In this document: positions 8,091-17,193 of the stretch, piece by piece
How positions within the stretch are numbered: the stretch's first letter is position 1
How the letters are laid out: each line of letters begins with the position of its first letter
From: Campylobacterota bacterium
GTDB lineage: Bacteria > Bdellovibrionota > Bacteriovoracia > Bacteriovoracales > Bacteriovoracaceae
Direction of reading: 5' to 3'
Assembly (NCBI GenBank): GCA_003650125.1
Contig: QNFX01000018.1
Location: 1 to 40,746, forward strand
DNA: 40,746 bases
Made by a program: the position numbers and the translations under genes
The notes under the pieces: generated by a model
The model's input: only the letters and a program-made list of their open reading frames with translations
What the model was told of the DNA's origin: nothing
The model's database searches: none

Positions 8091-8477
8091 TTACTTCATT
8101 GATTTAACTGATTTCTTACCGGCAATGGCCACGGCCTTACCTTTTCTTGTCCGCGCATTGGTATGAGTTCTTTGTCCTCTTACCGGAAGCCCTCTTCTAT
8201 GTCTTAGTCCTCTATAAGAACCAAGATCTTTCAGTCTTTTAATATTTAGACCTACTTCACGTCTAAGATCCCCTTCAACAATATGAGCATCACTATCAAG
8301 AATAGTTCTGATTGCTGTGATCTCCTCTTCTGAAAGTTCATTAGAGTTCATGTTTAAGTCCACATTGGCCTTAGTTAACACATCTCTAGAAACTTTTGGA
8401 CCAACACCATAGAGTGACTGAAGTGCCACTCTAATAATTTTATTTCGCGGAATATCTACACCAAGAATTCTGGCCAT
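8091..8477 (-). CDS. rpsM: 30S ribosomal protein S13
   Basis: S13 sits in the head of the small subunit and contacts the P-site tRNA with its C-terminal tail and the large subunit through bridge B1. The 128 residues begin [20 protein letters not shown], carry the helix-two-turn-helix region, and end with [18 protein letters not shown] and a Lys-rich tail. An AGGAG SD precedes the ATG. Only 14 bases separate it from rpmJ. Confidence 0.98.
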   Translation of the reverse strand: MARILGVDIPRNKIIRVALQSLYGVGPKVSRDVLTKANVDLNMNSNELSEEEITAIRTILDSDAHIVEGDLRREVGLNIKRLKDLGSYRGLRHRRGLPVRGQRTHTNARTRKGKAVAIAGKKSVKSMK

Positions 8478-8491
8478 TTCCTTCTCCTAAA

Positions 8492-8608
8492 TTAACCTTG
8501 TCTTTGTTTATGTTTTGGGCTGGCTTTACATACAACACGTAAAACACCTTTTCTTTTAATTACTTTACAGTCTTTACACATAACTTTTACTGATGCTCTA
8601 ACTTTCAT
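8492..8608 (-). CDS. rpmJ: 50S ribosomal protein L36 (zinc-ribbon form)
   Basis: Read from the sequence between infA and rpsM. The 38-residue protein starts [20 protein letters not shown] and ends [13 protein letters not shown]. The zinc ligands C11, C14, C27 and H33 are present, so it is the C+ (zinc) form. It is a small RNA-binding protein of the large subunit near the L7/L12 stalk base. Position between infA and rpsM is the standard one. Confidence 0.97.
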   Translation of the reverse strand: MKVRASVKVMCKDCKVIKRKGVLRVVCKASPKHKQRQG

Positions 8609-8615
8609 AACTCAC

Positions 8616-8837
8616 CTATTTTTTGCTTCTATAAGTTATTCTCCCCTTCGAAAGATCATAGCGACTGATTTCCACTAGGACCCTGTCTCCAGGAAGAATT
8701 TTAATAAAATGCATTCTCATTTTCCCACTAATATGGGCTATAATTTCATGCCCATTGGGCAATTTTACTTTAAATTTCGTATTAGGGAGTAGTTCTAAAA
8801 CTTCACCTTCTAATTCAATTGTGTCTGGTTCTGCCAT
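8616..8837 (-). CDS. infA: translation initiation factor IF-1
   Basis: IF-1 binds the A site of the 30S subunit during initiation. The protein is one S1-like OB fold: [42 protein letters not shown] and the C-terminal [11 protein letters not shown], with the basic residues that bind 16S rRNA. I use the ATG at 8837 (MAEPD, 73 aa) with AGGA ten bases upstream. The open frame continues two codons further to a TTG, which is less likely. It is 7 bases before rpmJ, and a 78-base gap separates it from adk. Confidence 0.97.
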   Translation of the reverse strand: MAEPDTIELEGEVLELLPNTKFKVKLPNGHEIIAHISGKMRMHFIKILPGDRVLVEISRYDLSKGRITYRSKK

Positions 8838-8915
8838 GTACAAGTTTTCCTAACATGCTTTATTATTCTAGGCCGTGCGATAAAGCAAGGGCCTAGATTC
8901 TATTTATACAACTAC

Positions 8916-9554
8916 TTAGCAACCCAAAGTTTTTTTAATCTGGGTTAGAACTTGATCCATGCTTTGCTCAGCATCAACACGTCTCAAATTTCCTTTTTGC
9001 TCATAATAATCGAGCACTGGAGCAATGGTCGTCTTAAAGACCTCAAGTCTTTTAGAAACCGCTTCTTCCTTGTCATCATCACGATGAACGAGGTTGCTGC
9101 CTCCACACTTATCACAGGTGCCCGCAGTTTTCGGAGCACTGTAAACTAGGTTATAGATGGCGCCACAATCGCCACAAGTCCTTCTATTTACTAGTCTTTC
9201 AAGCAATACATTCAAATCTAGATCCAAATAAACCGCCATTGAATCGGTGTCATTTAAAACCTGTTCATCTAGCGCCTGCGCCTGAGATATATTTCTTGGA
9301 AAGCCATCAAAAAGGTACTGAGATCCTACTAAATCACAATTTATTTTTAAAAGCTCTAAAACGATATCGTCACTAACGAGCTCGCCATTTTCCATAATAT
9401 TTTTAACTTTAAGTCCAAGTTCTGATTCTTTTGCTACTTCGGCCCTAAGAAGGTCCCCAGTAGATAGGTGATTGAAACCACAGTCTGCTACAAGTAGCTT
9501 GGACTGAGTTCCCTTTCCTGATCCTGGAGCGCCTAAGAAGATAACCTGTCTCAC
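8916..9554 (-). CDS. adk: adenylate kinase, zinc-binding LID type
   Basis: Catalyses AMP + ATP to 2 ADP in the cytoplasm. The 212-residue long form has P-loop GAPGSGKGT (8-16), AMP-site STGDLLRAE (31-39) and LFDGFPRN, and a LID domain with C127, C130, C147 and C150, which should bind a structural zinc as in Gram-positive and some other bacterial enzymes. The E. coli enzyme has no such site. The start is GTG at 9554, whose first base is the last base of the secY stop (TAGTG), so translation is coupled to secY. The product of the secY-adk pair is a common arrangement. Confidence 0.97.
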   Translation of the reverse strand: MRQVIFLGAPGSGKGTQSKLLVADCGFNHLSTGDLLRAEVAKESELGLKVKNIMENGELVSDDIVLELLKINCDLVGSQYLFDGFPRNISQAQALDEQVLNDTDSMAVYLDLDLNVLLERLVNRRTCGDCGAIYNLVYSAPKTAGTCDKCGGSNLVHRDDDKEEAVSKRLEVFKTTIAPVLDYYEQKGNLRRVDAEQSMDQVLTQIKKTLGC

Positions 9555-10870
9555 TAGAATCTTCTCCTTCCGCCGCCGTTGTATTTCCCTTTGGCCTTGT
9601 AAGCTGTTTCATAACTATCGGCATACATGAAAGATTGAATATTCATCATTACCCGAATAGCAACGGAAACTAGAATCAAAAGTGAGGTCCCGCCAAAACG
9701 GGTTTGAGACCCGGTAATAAGCGTTGGAAGTACACATATAACTACTAAAAACATGGCCCCAAAAAAGGAAAGTCTATTGAGGACAAAATCCAAAAATTCC
9801 TTGGTTTTGGCCCCAGGTCTGATTCCGGGAACAAAGGCATTATTTTTCTGCAGCATCTCAGTGATCTTTTTAGTCTTAAACTGAATTGGGGCATAAAAAT
9901 AAGTCATATAGACAATTAGGCCCGCAAAAAATAAATTAAAGAGCATGTTGCCGGGATATAATGATTGTTGAATCGTATCAAAATAAGGTTTTAGAGGGTT
10001 GCTCTCATCTACAAAGCTGGCAAAAGTAGCAGGTGCTGCGAGTAGCGATGAGGCAAGAATTGGTGGCATAACTCCACCAGTGTCCACTCTAACAGGAAGA
10101 GTTTGCGCTCCACCGTACTGTCTATTGTGAACTATTTTTTTAGCATATTGAACAGGGACTGCTCGATAGGCCTTTTCAACATAGGCGACAATATAAAACC
10201 CTGCCAAGATAACTAAAAAGGTAATTAAAAGAGTAAGGCCTGATAATTCGCCACTTCTATAAAGAGTTAATTTTTGAATAACTTCTGCAGGAAGAGCAAC
10301 TGCGATCCCGGCAAAAATAATAAGCGAAACCCCATTTTCTAGACCATATTCAGTAATTCTCTCACCCAACCATAGAAGAAACATAGTTCCAGCGGCCAGA
10401 GTAATCATGGTCGACATTCTAAAGAGCATTCCAGGTTCAGGAATTACTGCTGCCCCACTTGGAGCTTTAAAGCCTTCAAAGACTGCGGCCATAGAATAAC
10501 CTTGGACACAACATAAAATGACCGTGGCATACCTGGTCCATTTTTGAATTTTTTTATGACCTTCCGAATCCTCTTGAAGTTCAGCAATTTGAGGAATCAC
10601 CTCTCCTAACAAACTAAAGATAATGGAAGTTGTAATATAAGGCATAATCCCCAAGGCCAAGACAGAAAATCTTTTAAAGGCCCCACCACTAAAGGTGTTG
10701 ATTAAGTCAAAAATTCCTCCACCGCCCTCAGCAAAATAGGCTTGAATTGCAGAAGCATCAACTCCAGGAACTGGAACCTGCGCCGCCATTCTAAAGACTA
10801 CTAAGAGTGCAAATGTAAAAAAAATCTTTTTCTTAAGGTCGTCCAGTTTCCCAGATTTTGCCATTGCCAT
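9554..10870 (-). CDS. secY: protein translocase subunit SecY
   Basis: SecY is the ten-helix pore of the Sec translocon in the inner membrane and works with SecE (encoded at 34427-34813) and SecG. The 438 residues show the family sequences VFRMAAQVPVPGVDA, ALGIMPYITTSIIFSLL (plug/TM2 region) and the cytoplasmic loop RAVPVQYAKK, with the last helices around GTSLLILVSVAIRVM. The start MAMAKSGK at 10870 has AAGGA seven bases upstream. It lies 3 bases after rplO, typical for the spc operon. Confidence 0.98.
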   Translation of the reverse strand: MAMAKSGKLDDLKKKIFFTFALLVVFRMAAQVPVPGVDASAIQAYFAEGGGGIFDLINTFSGGAFKRFSVLALGIMPYITTSIIFSLLGEVIPQIAELQEDSEGHKKIQKWTRYATVILCCVQGYSMAAVFEGFKAPSGAAVIPEPGMLFRMSTMITLAAGTMFLLWLGERITEYGLENGVSLIIFAGIAVALPAEVIQKLTLYRSGELSGLTLLITFLVILAGFYIVAYVEKAYRAVPVQYAKKIVHNRQYGGAQTLPVRVDTGGVMPPILASSLLAAPATFASFVDESNPLKPYFDTIQQSLYPGNMLFNLFFAGLIVYMTYFYAPIQFKTKKITEMLQKNNAFVPGIRPGAKTKEFLDFVLNRLSFFGAMFLVVICVLPTLITGSQTRFGGTSLLILVSVAIRVMMNIQSFMYADSYETAYKAKGKYNGGGRRRF

Positions 10871-10873
10871 GGA

Positions 10874-11335
10874 TTATTCCTTTTTTCCTTCAATAGTACC
10901 TTTGGCCGCTACAACGGCTTTTTCAGCTGTCTTACTAAACTTTGCAATTCCTTTGAAAGTTAATCCTTTACCTAGCTCACCTTCTCCAAGAATTTTAATA
11001 GGACGTCTTTTATTTATCCCATTTAGAAATCCTTGAGTGACTAGAGATTCTCGTGTTACTTCTTCCCCATTAAACCTAGTATTTAAATCACCGATATTAA
11101 CGATGGCATACACAGTTTTAAAAGGAGCATTTTTGAAACCCCTTTTAGGAAGTTTAATATAAAGAGGCATGGCACCACTCTCGAAACCAGGTCTTACCCC
11201 GCCTCCCGATCTGGCCTTTTGTCCTTTATGACCTTTACCTGCCTGCTTCCCTTGTCCGGAAGCCTGGCCTCGGCCAAGTCTCTTTGTATTTCGGTGTGCC
11301 CCTTTCGGGCTTTTTAGATTAGATAGTGTTAACAT
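10874..11335 (-). CDS. rplO: 50S ribosomal protein L15
   Basis: L15 is an assembly protein of the large subunit with a long basic extension into 23S rRNA. The 153 residues begin with LSNLKSPKGAHRNTKRLGRG, continue with the Gly/Lys-rich ASGQGKQAGKGHKGQKARSGGG extension and end with the globular KGIAKFSKTAEKAVVAAKG. It is followed at once by secY, and preceded by rpmD as in most spc operons. Confidence 0.98.
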   Translation of the reverse strand: MLTLSNLKSPKGAHRNTKRLGRGQASGQGKQAGKGHKGQKARSGGGVRPGFESGAMPLYIKLPKRGFKNAPFKTVYAIVNIGDLNTRFNGEEVTRESLVTQGFLNGINKRRPIKILGEGELGKGLTFKGIAKFSKTAEKAVVAAKGTIEGKKE

Positions 11336-11344
11336 ATTTTATTC

Positions 11345-11524
11345 CTACTTAATTTCCAATAAGTGAATTACTTTTTTAATCATTCCTCTAACAGAGGGAG
11401 TGTTTTCAAGAGTTCTCTCACTTCGAATTTTTCTAAGGCCTAGGCCTCTAACATTGGCCTTTTGCTTTTCATTACAACCAATCACACTTTTAACTAGTTT
11501 TACTGTTATCTCTTTGTTTGCCAT
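11345..11524 (-). CDS. rpmD: 50S ribosomal protein L30
   Basis: Read from the sequence between rpsE and rplO. The 59-residue protein starts [20 protein letters not shown] and contains [20 protein letters not shown], the L30 signature, ending [11 protein letters not shown] at 11524, stop TAG at 11345-11347. It is the normal neighbour of rpsE and rplO. L30 is missing in several bacterial groups but clearly present here. Confidence 0.97.
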   Translation of the reverse strand: MANKEITVKLVKSVIGCNEKQKANVRGLGLRKIRSERTLENTPSVRGMIKKVIHLLEIK

Positions 11525-11535
11525 AACTTCTTTCC

Positions 11536-12171
11536 TTACTTTAGCCTTAATGTTTTAGGATCTTTCCCTCTTAAGGCAGCAATCTGTTCAACTGATCTTA
11601 AATTTTTAAGAGCATTAAAAGTGGCCTTAACAACGTTATGAGGATTATTTCCTCTCAGAGATTTAGTCAAAACGTTGTGAACACCTGCAAGCTCTAAAAT
11701 AGACCGACATGCACCTGCGGCCTTAACACCGGTACCATCTGCGGCCGGTTTAAATAAAATTTTCCCAGCATCATATGTCCCCAAAATTTCATGAGGAATC
11801 GTGCCCTTTTCAATAGGAACATGAATCATATTTTTTTGAGCAGCTTGGGTAGCTTTTCTAATCGCTTCAGGAACTTCTTTGGCCTTACCAAGTCCGTAAC
11901 CTACGTTACCTTTTTTATCACCTACGATCATCAAAGCAGAAAAAGAAAATCTCCGTCCACCTTTAACAACTTTAGCAACTCGGTTAACCGTTACAACTCT
12001 CTCTTCTAGATCAGGATCAACACCTTCTGGTACTTGTCTTTTTCTAGGAGCTGGTCTTCTACCTTGTCCGCCTTTTTTAGCAAATGCCTTTTTTCCTTCA
12101 GTAGGAGCAGCAGTTTCTACGGTCTTGGGATCGATAGTTTTTGTCTCTTCTTTTTTTACTTCGTCGTTCAT
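11536..12171 (-). CDS. rpsE: 30S ribosomal protein S5 with N-terminal extension
   Basis: S5 lies near the decoding centre and the mRNA entry and affects fidelity. The core starts at about residue 55 ([20 protein letters not shown]) and continues with [26 protein letters not shown] and the C-terminal domain around [20 protein letters not shown]. The protein is 211 residues against 167 in E. coli. The extra about 45 residues are a low-complexity K/E/A/P/T/Q tail at the N-terminus. The ATG at 12171 is followed without a break by this tail, so the extension is probably real. Confidence 0.97.
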   Translation of the reverse strand: MNDEVKKEETKTIDPKTVETAAPTEGKKAFAKKGGQGRRPAPRKRQVPEGVDPDLEERVVTVNRVAKVVKGGRRFSFSALMIVGDKKGNVGYGLGKAKEVPEAIRKATQAAQKNMIHVPIEKGTIPHEILGTYDAGKILFKPAADGTGVKAAGACRSILELAGVHNVLTKSLRGNNPHNVVKATFNALKNLRSVEQIAALRGKDPKTLRLK

Positions 12172-12186
12172 TGAATCCTCTTATAA

Positions 12187-12564
12187 TTAAATGGATACGC
12201 CATTTTCTTTAATTCCTTCAACTAAAGCGGCCAGTACTCCATGGTACTTATGTCCAGCTCTATCAAAGACGGCAGTTTCAATTTTATTAGCTTTTAGGTT
12301 CTCAGCAATTTTTGCTCCTAATAGCTTGGCACCTTCTTTATTACCTTTAGCTCCGGCCACAGCATTTTTTCCAAATGTCTGGACTGAAAAAAGTGTCTTG
12401 TGAGTACTGTCATCAATCGCCTGAACAAAAAGATTTTTATTCGTTTTGCCCACACAAATTCTAGGTCGTTCAGTACTGCCGATAACTATTTTTCTGATCT
12501 TTAGTTTTCTTCTGTACCTTTTGGCCAGTGAGCTATTTTTAATCTTTCCTATTTTCTTTCTCAT
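12187..12564 (-). CDS. rplR: 50S ribosomal protein L18
   Basis: L18 binds 5S rRNA together with L5 in the central protuberance. The 125 residues have the basic N-terminus ([18 protein letters not shown]), the family core [20 protein letters not shown], and end [23 protein letters not shown], the conserved L18 C-terminus. Located between rplF and rpsE as usual. Confidence 0.98.
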   Translation of the reverse strand: MRKKIGKIKNSSLAKRYRRKLKIRKIVIGSTERPRICVGKTNKNLFVQAIDDSTHKTLFSVQTFGKNAVAGAKGNKEGAKLLGAKIAENLKANKIETAVFDRAGHKYHGVLAALVEGIKENGVSI

Positions 12565-12582
12565 CTTAATATTCCCTACCGG

Positions 12583-13119
12583 TTATTTGGCCCCGGTCTT
12601 ACCAGCTTTTCTAATAATATGTTCTGTAATGTATTTAATTCCTTTTCCTTTATAAGGCTCTGGTGGTCTGAAAGATCTAACTTTCGCGGCAACTTGCCCA
12701 ACCATCTCCTTATCACAGCCGGAAATATGAATAATCTTAGCTACTACCTTGGCAGTAATCCCTTCAGGTAGTTGGTAATTAATAGGATGTGAAAAACCTA
12801 GTCCAAGCTCTAAAACTTTTCCTTTAGCAGCGGCCTTGTAACCAACACCATTAAATTCTAAAGATTTTGTAAAACCTTCGCTTACACCAACAACCATATT
12901 GTTAATTACAGATCTTGTGGTTCCCCAAAGAGATCTGGATAATTTTGATTCATTTGCCGCTGTTACCATGACTGTTTTATCTTTCAGTTCAATATTGACT
13001 TGATCAGTGAACTGATAAGAAAGATCACCTTTTGGACCTTTTACCGATACAAATTTGCCGTCGACTTTAACTTCAACTTTCTCTGGTAACACTACTGGTT
13101 CTTTTCCTACTCTTGACAT
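12583..13119 (-). CDS. rplF: 50S ribosomal protein L6
   Basis: L6 sits at the base of the L7/L12 stalk and contacts the sarcin-ricin loop and translation factors. The 178 residues consist of two similar alpha/beta domains. It starts MSRVGKEPVVLPEKVEVKV and the C-terminal domain carries RSFRPPEPYKGKGIKY, the ribosomal L6 signature. The spacing to rpsH and rplR (16 and 18 bases) is ordinary. Confidence 0.98.
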   Translation of the reverse strand: MSRVGKEPVVLPEKVEVKVDGKFVSVKGPKGDLSYQFTDQVNIELKDKTVMVTAANESKLSRSLWGTTRSVINNMVVGVSEGFTKSLEFNGVGYKAAAKGKVLELGLGFSHPINYQLPEGITAKVVAKIIHISGCDKEMVGQVAAKVRSFRPPEPYKGKGIKYITEHIIRKAGKTGAK

Positions 13120-13135
13120 AATTTACTCCAAATTC

Positions 13136-13519
13136 CTACCAAACGTTGCAGAGAACTTCTCCGCCCAATTTTCTTCTTTTAGCTTCCCTTGAGGAAAGAA
13201 TTCCCTGCGAGGTTGAAACTACGGAAGTACCAAGTCCTGAGATTACTCTTGGGAACTCTTGATATCCTCTATATTGCCTAAGGCCTGGTCTACTTACTCT
13301 TTTAATTCCTACAAGAGAGTTATCTTTAAATAACACCTTGATGGAAACGATTGGGCTTTCCTTCACAATAACTTTAAAAGAACGGATATATCCTTCTTCC
13401 TTTAAAATCTTACAAATACCCGCCTTAACTTTACTGGCCGGAAACTCCACACGGTCGTGTCCTGCCATTAAGGCATTTCTCATTCTTGTCAACATATCTG
13501 CTACAGGGTCAGTCATCAT
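13136..13519 (-). CDS. rpsH: 30S ribosomal protein S8
   Basis: S8 is a primary 16S rRNA binder needed for the central domain and in E. coli it represses the spc operon. The 127 residues start MMTDPVADMLTRMRNALMAG and end GILSSREAKRRKLGGEVLCNVW, the S8 signature. Of the two adjacent ATGs I use the first at 13519, which has TAGGAG at nine-base spacing. No E. coli-like S8 operator was recognised near the rplE start. Confidence 0.97.
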   Translation of the reverse strand: MMTDPVADMLTRMRNALMAGHDRVEFPASKVKAGICKILKEEGYIRSFKVIVKESPIVSIKVLFKDNSLVGIKRVSRPGLRQYRGYQEFPRVISGLGTSVVSTSQGILSSREAKRRKLGGEVLCNVW

Positions 13520-13531
13520 AATATTTTGCTC

Positions 13532-13717
13532 CTACCAACTAGACTTGGTTACGCCAGGAATCAAACCTCTAAGTGCCAGTGTTCTAAAACAGATCCTGCA
13601 CATTTTAAAAGCTCTCAAATAGGCCTTGGGTCTACCGCACAACTCACAACGGTTGTGTTGTCTTACTTTAAATTTTGCTTTTTTTCTTGCTGCAACAATT
13701 TTTGCTAATCTTGCCAT
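13532..13717 (-). CDS. rpsN: 30S ribosomal protein S14, short zinc type (type Z)
   Basis: S14 belongs to the 30S head. The protein has only 61 residues with two CxxC pairs (RCELCGRPK and [11 protein letters not shown]), so it is the zinc-binding short paralogue rather than the about 100-residue zinc-free form of E. coli. It ends [12 protein letters not shown] as expected for the family. Located between rplE and rpsH as in most genomes. Confidence 0.98.
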   Translation of the reverse strand: MARLAKIVAARKKAKFKVRQHNRCELCGRPKAYLRAFKMCRICFRTLALRGLIPGVTKSSW

Positions 13718-13731
13718 TCTCTATTCCTCAA

Positions 13732-14271
13732 TTATTTTTTAAAAGGCATTCCAAACATTGATAAAAGTTCTCTTCCCTCATCGTTATTTTTCGCTGTAGT
13801 AACGATAGAGACTCCAAGACCTCTAACTGTATCAATTTTGTCATAATCAATTTCTGGAAACATAATTTGTTCTCTCAGTCCCAAAGTATAATTTCCTCTC
13901 CCATCAAAACCTTTAGCAGGGACACCTCTAAAATCTCTCACTCGTGGAAGCGAGATACTGATTAGACGATCGAGAAATTCATACATTCTCTCACCTCTTA
14001 GGGTTACGTGCCCACCGAGTGCTTGACCTTCTCTAAGTTTAAATCCTGCAATAGATTTTTTGGCACGAGAAATAACCGCTTTTTGACCAGTAATCACTGT
14101 TAAATCATCTAAAATCTTATCTACAACTTTAGAATTAGTAACGGCTTCTTTCGTGACCATATTGACGATAACTTTCTCAAGCTTTGGAACCATGTTTACA
14201 TTTTTATACGTAAACTTATCCTGCATCTTTTGCTTAATTTCTTTTCCATATAGATCTCTTAATCTACTCAT
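13732..14271 (-). CDS. rplE: 50S ribosomal protein L5
   Basis: L5 binds 5S rRNA and contacts the P-site tRNA and S13 through an inter-subunit bridge. The 179 residues include [39 protein letters not shown] and the C-terminal [20 protein letters not shown]. It follows rplX by 10 bases and precedes rpsN. Confidence 0.98.
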   Translation of the reverse strand: MSRLRDLYGKEIKQKMQDKFTYKNVNMVPKLEKVIVNMVTKEAVTNSKVVDKILDDLTVITGQKAVISRAKKSIAGFKLREGQALGGHVTLRGERMYEFLDRLISISLPRVRDFRGVPAKGFDGRGNYTLGLREQIMFPEIDYDKIDTVRGLGVSIVTTAKNNDEGRELLSMFGMPFKK

Positions 14272-14281
14272 AAATCAATCC

Positions 14282-14590
14282 TTAAAGAACCGAACCGCAA
14301 GCAGTTGCGACTCTTACTTTCTTTCCATCTTTTTCTTCAATTCTTATTCTAGTGGCCTTATTGGTTTTAGGGCTCATAAGAGCAACGTTACTAATATGAA
14401 CATAAGCTTCTTTATCAAAGAATCCACCAGCTGGGTTTTCCTGAGTTGACTTCATAGTTTTTTTAACCATGTTAATGCCTTTAACTAGAGCTTTATTTTG
14501 CTTGAAATTTAAATCAAGAATAGCTCCCGTTTTGCCTCTATCTTTTCCCGCTAAAATTACTACATCATCACCAAGTTTTAACTTTTGCAT
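14282..14590 (-). CDS. rplX: 50S ribosomal protein L24
   Basis: L24 starts large-subunit assembly by binding the 5' end of 23S rRNA. The 102-residue protein shows the KOW motif DDVVILAGKDRGKTGAILDL and the family-typical QENPAGGFFDKEAYVHISNVAL. One base separates the rplN stop from its ATG, so the two are translationally coupled. Confidence 0.98.
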   Translation of the reverse strand: MQKLKLGDDVVILAGKDRGKTGAILDLNFKQNKALVKGINMVKKTMKSTQENPAGGFFDKEAYVHISNVALMSPKTNKATRIRIEEKDGKKVRVATACGSVL

Positions 14591-14591
14591 T

Positions 14592-14960
14592 TTACAATAC
14601 CTCCGGTGCTAAAGAACAAATCTTGGTAAAGTTTTTGTTTCTTAGCTCTCTTGCCACTGGGCCAAATATACGAGTTCCAACAGGCTCATTTTTCGTATCA
14701 AGAATAACCACACTATTTTTATCGAATCTAATATAAGAACCGTCTTCTCTTCGCAGAGGATAAACAGTTCTAACAATTACGGCCTTTTTAACTTCGCCTT
14801 TTTTTATTTTTCCACCAGGTAGCGCCTGTTGAACGGCAACTACAATTAGGTCTCCAACATCAGCACTCATTCTTTTTGAACCGCCTAAGACTTTTACACA
14901 TTTAACGATCTTAGCGCCTGAGTTATCTGCTACTTCTAATTTTGTCTGCATTTGTATCAT
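14592..14960 (-). CDS. rplN: 50S ribosomal protein L14
   Basis: L14 lies at the subunit interface and forms bridges to 16S rRNA. The start chosen is the ATG at 14960 ([17 protein letters not shown], 122 residues, the usual family length), with GGAG eight bases upstream. The open frame extends two codons further to a TTG, which I reject. The sequence ends [16 protein letters not shown] followed by a short C-terminus, which is standard. Confidence 0.98.
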   Translation of the reverse strand: MIQMQTKLEVADNSGAKIVKCVKVLGGSKRMSADVGDLIVVAVQQALPGGKIKKGEVKKAVIVRTVYPLRREDGSYIRFDKNSVVILDTKNEPVGTRIFGPVARELRNKNFTKICSLAPEVL

Positions 14961-14991
14961 GGCCAAATCTCCATACCCTTAGAGGGTTTTA

Positions 14992-15249
14992 TTAACTCTG
15001 CTTAAACAGTTCCCAAGTCTTAGTTTTTGAATAAGGTCTAGATTCAACGATAGTTACACGCTCTCCAACCTTAGCTTCATTTTTTTCATCATGTGCTGAA
15101 TACTTAGCACTTTTGAAAACAAACTTTGAATATTTTGGGTGCTTAAACCTTCTTTCAACCTTAACTACAATAGTTTTGTCGGCCTTATCAGAGGTTACAA
15201 CTCCTTCAAGTCTTTTCTTAAATTTTCTCGTCTTAGCAGTTTCCATCAT
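14992..15249 (-). CDS. rpsQ: 30S ribosomal protein S17
   Basis: S17 is a primary binder of the 16S rRNA 5' domain. The OB-fold protein shows [30 protein letters not shown] and [20 protein letters not shown]. Two ATGs are adjacent (15249 and 15246). The SD is AAGG, four bases from the first and seven from the second, so the real start may be either. The open frame continues one codon to a TTG. 85 residues as given. Confidence 0.97.
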   Translation of the reverse strand: MMETAKTRKFKKRLEGVVTSDKADKTIVVKVERRFKHPKYSKFVFKSAKYSAHDEKNEAKVGERVTIVESRPYSKTKTWELFKQS

Positions 15250-15255
15250 CAACCC

Positions 15256-15453
15256 TTACTTTCTAACTTTTCTGAAAGTTTTTTCTGTTAATAGCCTTGC
15301 AATATTCTTCTTAGCTATTTTAATTAGGTGAGGCTTTTCAATTCCTGAGGTCCCCATTTGCATTTTATAACCCCAGAGCTCAACCCTAAAATCGCTGATT
15401 TTTCTATCTAATGCAGCGTTATCTAATTTTTTAATTTCTTCAACTTTAAGCAT
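15256..15453 (-). CDS. rpmC: 50S ribosomal protein L29
   Basis: L29 is a small two-helix protein by the peptide exit tunnel, where it contacts trigger factor and SRP. The 65 residues begin MLKVEEIKKLDNAALDRKIS and have LIKIAKKNIARLLTEKTFR, the L29 signature. Located between rplP and rpsQ as is universal. Confidence 0.97.
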   Translation of the reverse strand: MLKVEEIKKLDNAALDRKISDFRVELWGYKMQMGTSGIEKPHLIKIAKKNIARLLTEKTFRKVRK

Positions 15454-15473
15454 CTCTTTATCTCCGTCGGACC

Positions 15474-15893
15474 CTATTCGGCCGCCTTTTCCTTTTTTAT
15501 AATTTTGGTCTTAACCGGAAGCTTATACATAGCAAGCCTTAAGGCCTCTTTACTTAGCTCTTCACCAAGTCCAGCTACTTCAAAAAGAATTCTTCCAGGT
15601 TTAACTACAGCAACCCAAGACTCTGGAGAACCTTTACCTTTCCCCATTCTTACTTCGGCCGGCTTCTTAGTTAGCGATTTGTCTGGGAAAATTTTAATCC
15701 AGACATTCCCGCCCCTTTTGGCCTTACGATTGATCGCAATCCTGGCCGCTTCAATTTGACGGTTAGTTATAAAACCACAAGTTGTGGCCTGTAGTGCATA
15801 TTCACCAAAGGTAATGGTCGATCCACGATACGCTTTTCCACGCATTTTACCTTTATGTTGTTTACGCCATTTTACTTTTTTAGGACTTAGCAT
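15474..15893 (-). CDS. rplP: 50S ribosomal protein L16
   Basis: L16 organises the A-tRNA and peptidyl-transferase region. The 139 residues begin [20 protein letters not shown] and carry [19 protein letters not shown] and [20 protein letters not shown], which includes the conserved Arg that is 3-hydroxylated in some proteobacteria. It starts 16 bases after rpsC. Confidence 0.98.
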   Translation of the reverse strand: MLSPKKVKWRKQHKGKMRGKAYRGSTITFGEYALQATTCGFITNRQIEAARIAINRKAKRGGNVWIKIFPDKSLTKKPAEVRMGKGKGSPESWVAVVKPGRILFEVAGLGEELSKEALRLAMYKLPVKTKIIKKEKAAE

Positions 15894-15909
15894 TTTCTAC
15901 CTCTATTCC

Positions 15910-16539
15910 TTATTTATAAATCTCGCCTTTATAAACCCAAACTTTCACCCCAATTTTCCCATAGGTGGTTTGTGCTTCGGCAGTATTATAGTCAATGTCT
16001 GCTCGGAGTGTATGAAGAGGAACTTTTCTCTCCGCATACCCTTCTTGTCGGGCCATTTCCGCCCCACCAAGTCTACCAGCAGTTCTAATTTTAATTCCTT
16101 TAACTCCGGCCCTGAATGCAGATTGCATAACCTTTTTCATGGCACGTCTAAAGGCAACCCTTTTTTCCAGTTGAGCAGCAATATTTTCAGCGATCAACTT
16201 GGCATCAGCATCGGGTCTTTTTACTTCAGCAATATTAAAAACTAGAGCTCCCGTAATAAGTTTCATTAGGTCTGTTCTAATCTTTTCAATTCCAGCACCT
16301 TTTTTACCAATGGCCACACCTGGCTTTGCGGTAAAAACAGTAACTTTTGTCTGACCAGAAGTCCGAGAGATCTCAGTCTTGGCGACAGCAGCATTTTTCA
16401 TATTCTTGTCAATATAGTTCCTGACTGCCAGGTCTTCTTGCAAGATCGTGGCATACTTCTCCTTGGTGGCATACCAAGAGCTCTGCCAAGTTTTGATGTA
16501 TCCTAATCTAAAGCCATACGGATGTACTTTTTGTCCCAT
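15910..16539 (-). CDS. rpsC: 30S ribosomal protein S3
   Basis: S3 lies at the mRNA entry and together with S4 and S5 gives the ribosome helicase activity. The 209 residues start [20 protein letters not shown], contain a type II KH domain ([19 protein letters not shown], a GxxG-like loop) and the C-terminal domain [20 protein letters not shown]. Only two bases lie between the rplV stop and its ATG. Confidence 0.98.
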   Translation of the reverse strand: MGQKVHPYGFRLGYIKTWQSSWYATKEKYATILQEDLAVRNYIDKNMKNAAVAKTEISRTSGQTKVTVFTAKPGVAIGKKGAGIEKIRTDLMKLITGALVFNIAEVKRPDADAKLIAENIAAQLEKRVAFRRAMKKVMQSAFRAGVKGIKIRTAGRLGGAEMARQEGYAERKVPLHTLRADIDYNTAEAQTTYGKIGVKVWVYKGEIYK

Positions 16540-16541
16540 TC

Positions 16542-16877
16542 TTACGCTTCCTTCAGTTCTAAAGTTATGTGGCTACTTCTTTTTCTTATTTTAAATGCTC
16601 TACCTTGTGCTCGCGGTTGGATTCTCTTTTGAGTTTGTCCTTCGTTGGCGTAGATAGTGCTAACCACAAGGTTATCGATATCGTATTTTTCAGAATCCGA
16701 AGCAATAGCAAGTCCACTATTTAAAAGTTTTGAAAGAACGATAGAAATCTCTTTCTTCTCGCAAAATCTTAAGATTCTTAATGCCTCAGAGGCTTTTTTA
16801 TTTCTAATTAGGTTAACAACTCCTCGTACTTTTCGAGGTGCTATCCCTACTCTATTTGCATGTACTTTTATGGCCAT
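16542..16877 (-). CDS. rplV: 50S ribosomal protein L22
   Basis: L22 reaches into the peptide exit tunnel with a beta-hairpin that contributes to macrolide sensitivity and translational arrest. The 111-residue protein starts [20 protein letters not shown] and ends with the hairpin region [20 protein letters not shown]. No insertion is visible in that hairpin. Its position between rpsS and rpsC is standard. Confidence 0.98.
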   Translation of the reverse strand: MAIKVHANRVGIAPRKVRGVVNLIRNKKASEALRILRFCEKKEISIVLSKLLNSGLAIASDSEKYDIDNLVVSTIYANEGQTQKRIQPRAQGRAFKIRKRSSHITLELKEA

Positions 16878-16899
16878 TTCGAGCTCGCTTCCTTAATTG

Positions 16900-17181
16900 T
16901 TATCTTTTACCTTTTCTGTCTGCCCCGTGACCGTAAAAGGTTCTTGTAGGGGAAAACTCGCCTAATTTCATTCCAATCATATTATCAGTTACATAAACGG
17001 GAATAAATTTCTTCCCATTATGAACTGCAAAAGTCAGTCCAATAAACTCAGGGATGACTGTTGATCTTCTAGACCAAGTCTTGATCACTTTATTTCCCTT
17101 CGCTGAATCCTCTTGCATGCCCATAACCTTTTCTAGTAAATGATCATCAACAAAAGGACCTTTTTTCAAAGATCTAGTCAT
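16900..17181 (-). CDS. rpsS: 30S ribosomal protein S19
   Basis: S19 is part of the 30S head and pairs with S13. The 93 residues contain [19 protein letters not shown], the typical start, and [21 protein letters not shown], the S19 signature, which usually reads T..F.GH. It follows rplB by 12 bases. Confidence 0.98.
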   Translation of the reverse strand: MTRSLKKGPFVDDHLLEKVMGMQEDSAKGNKVIKTWSRRSTVIPEFIGLTFAVHNGKKFIPVYVTDNMIGMKLGEFSPTRTFYGHGADRKGKR

Positions 17182-17193
17182 ATTAAAACTCCG

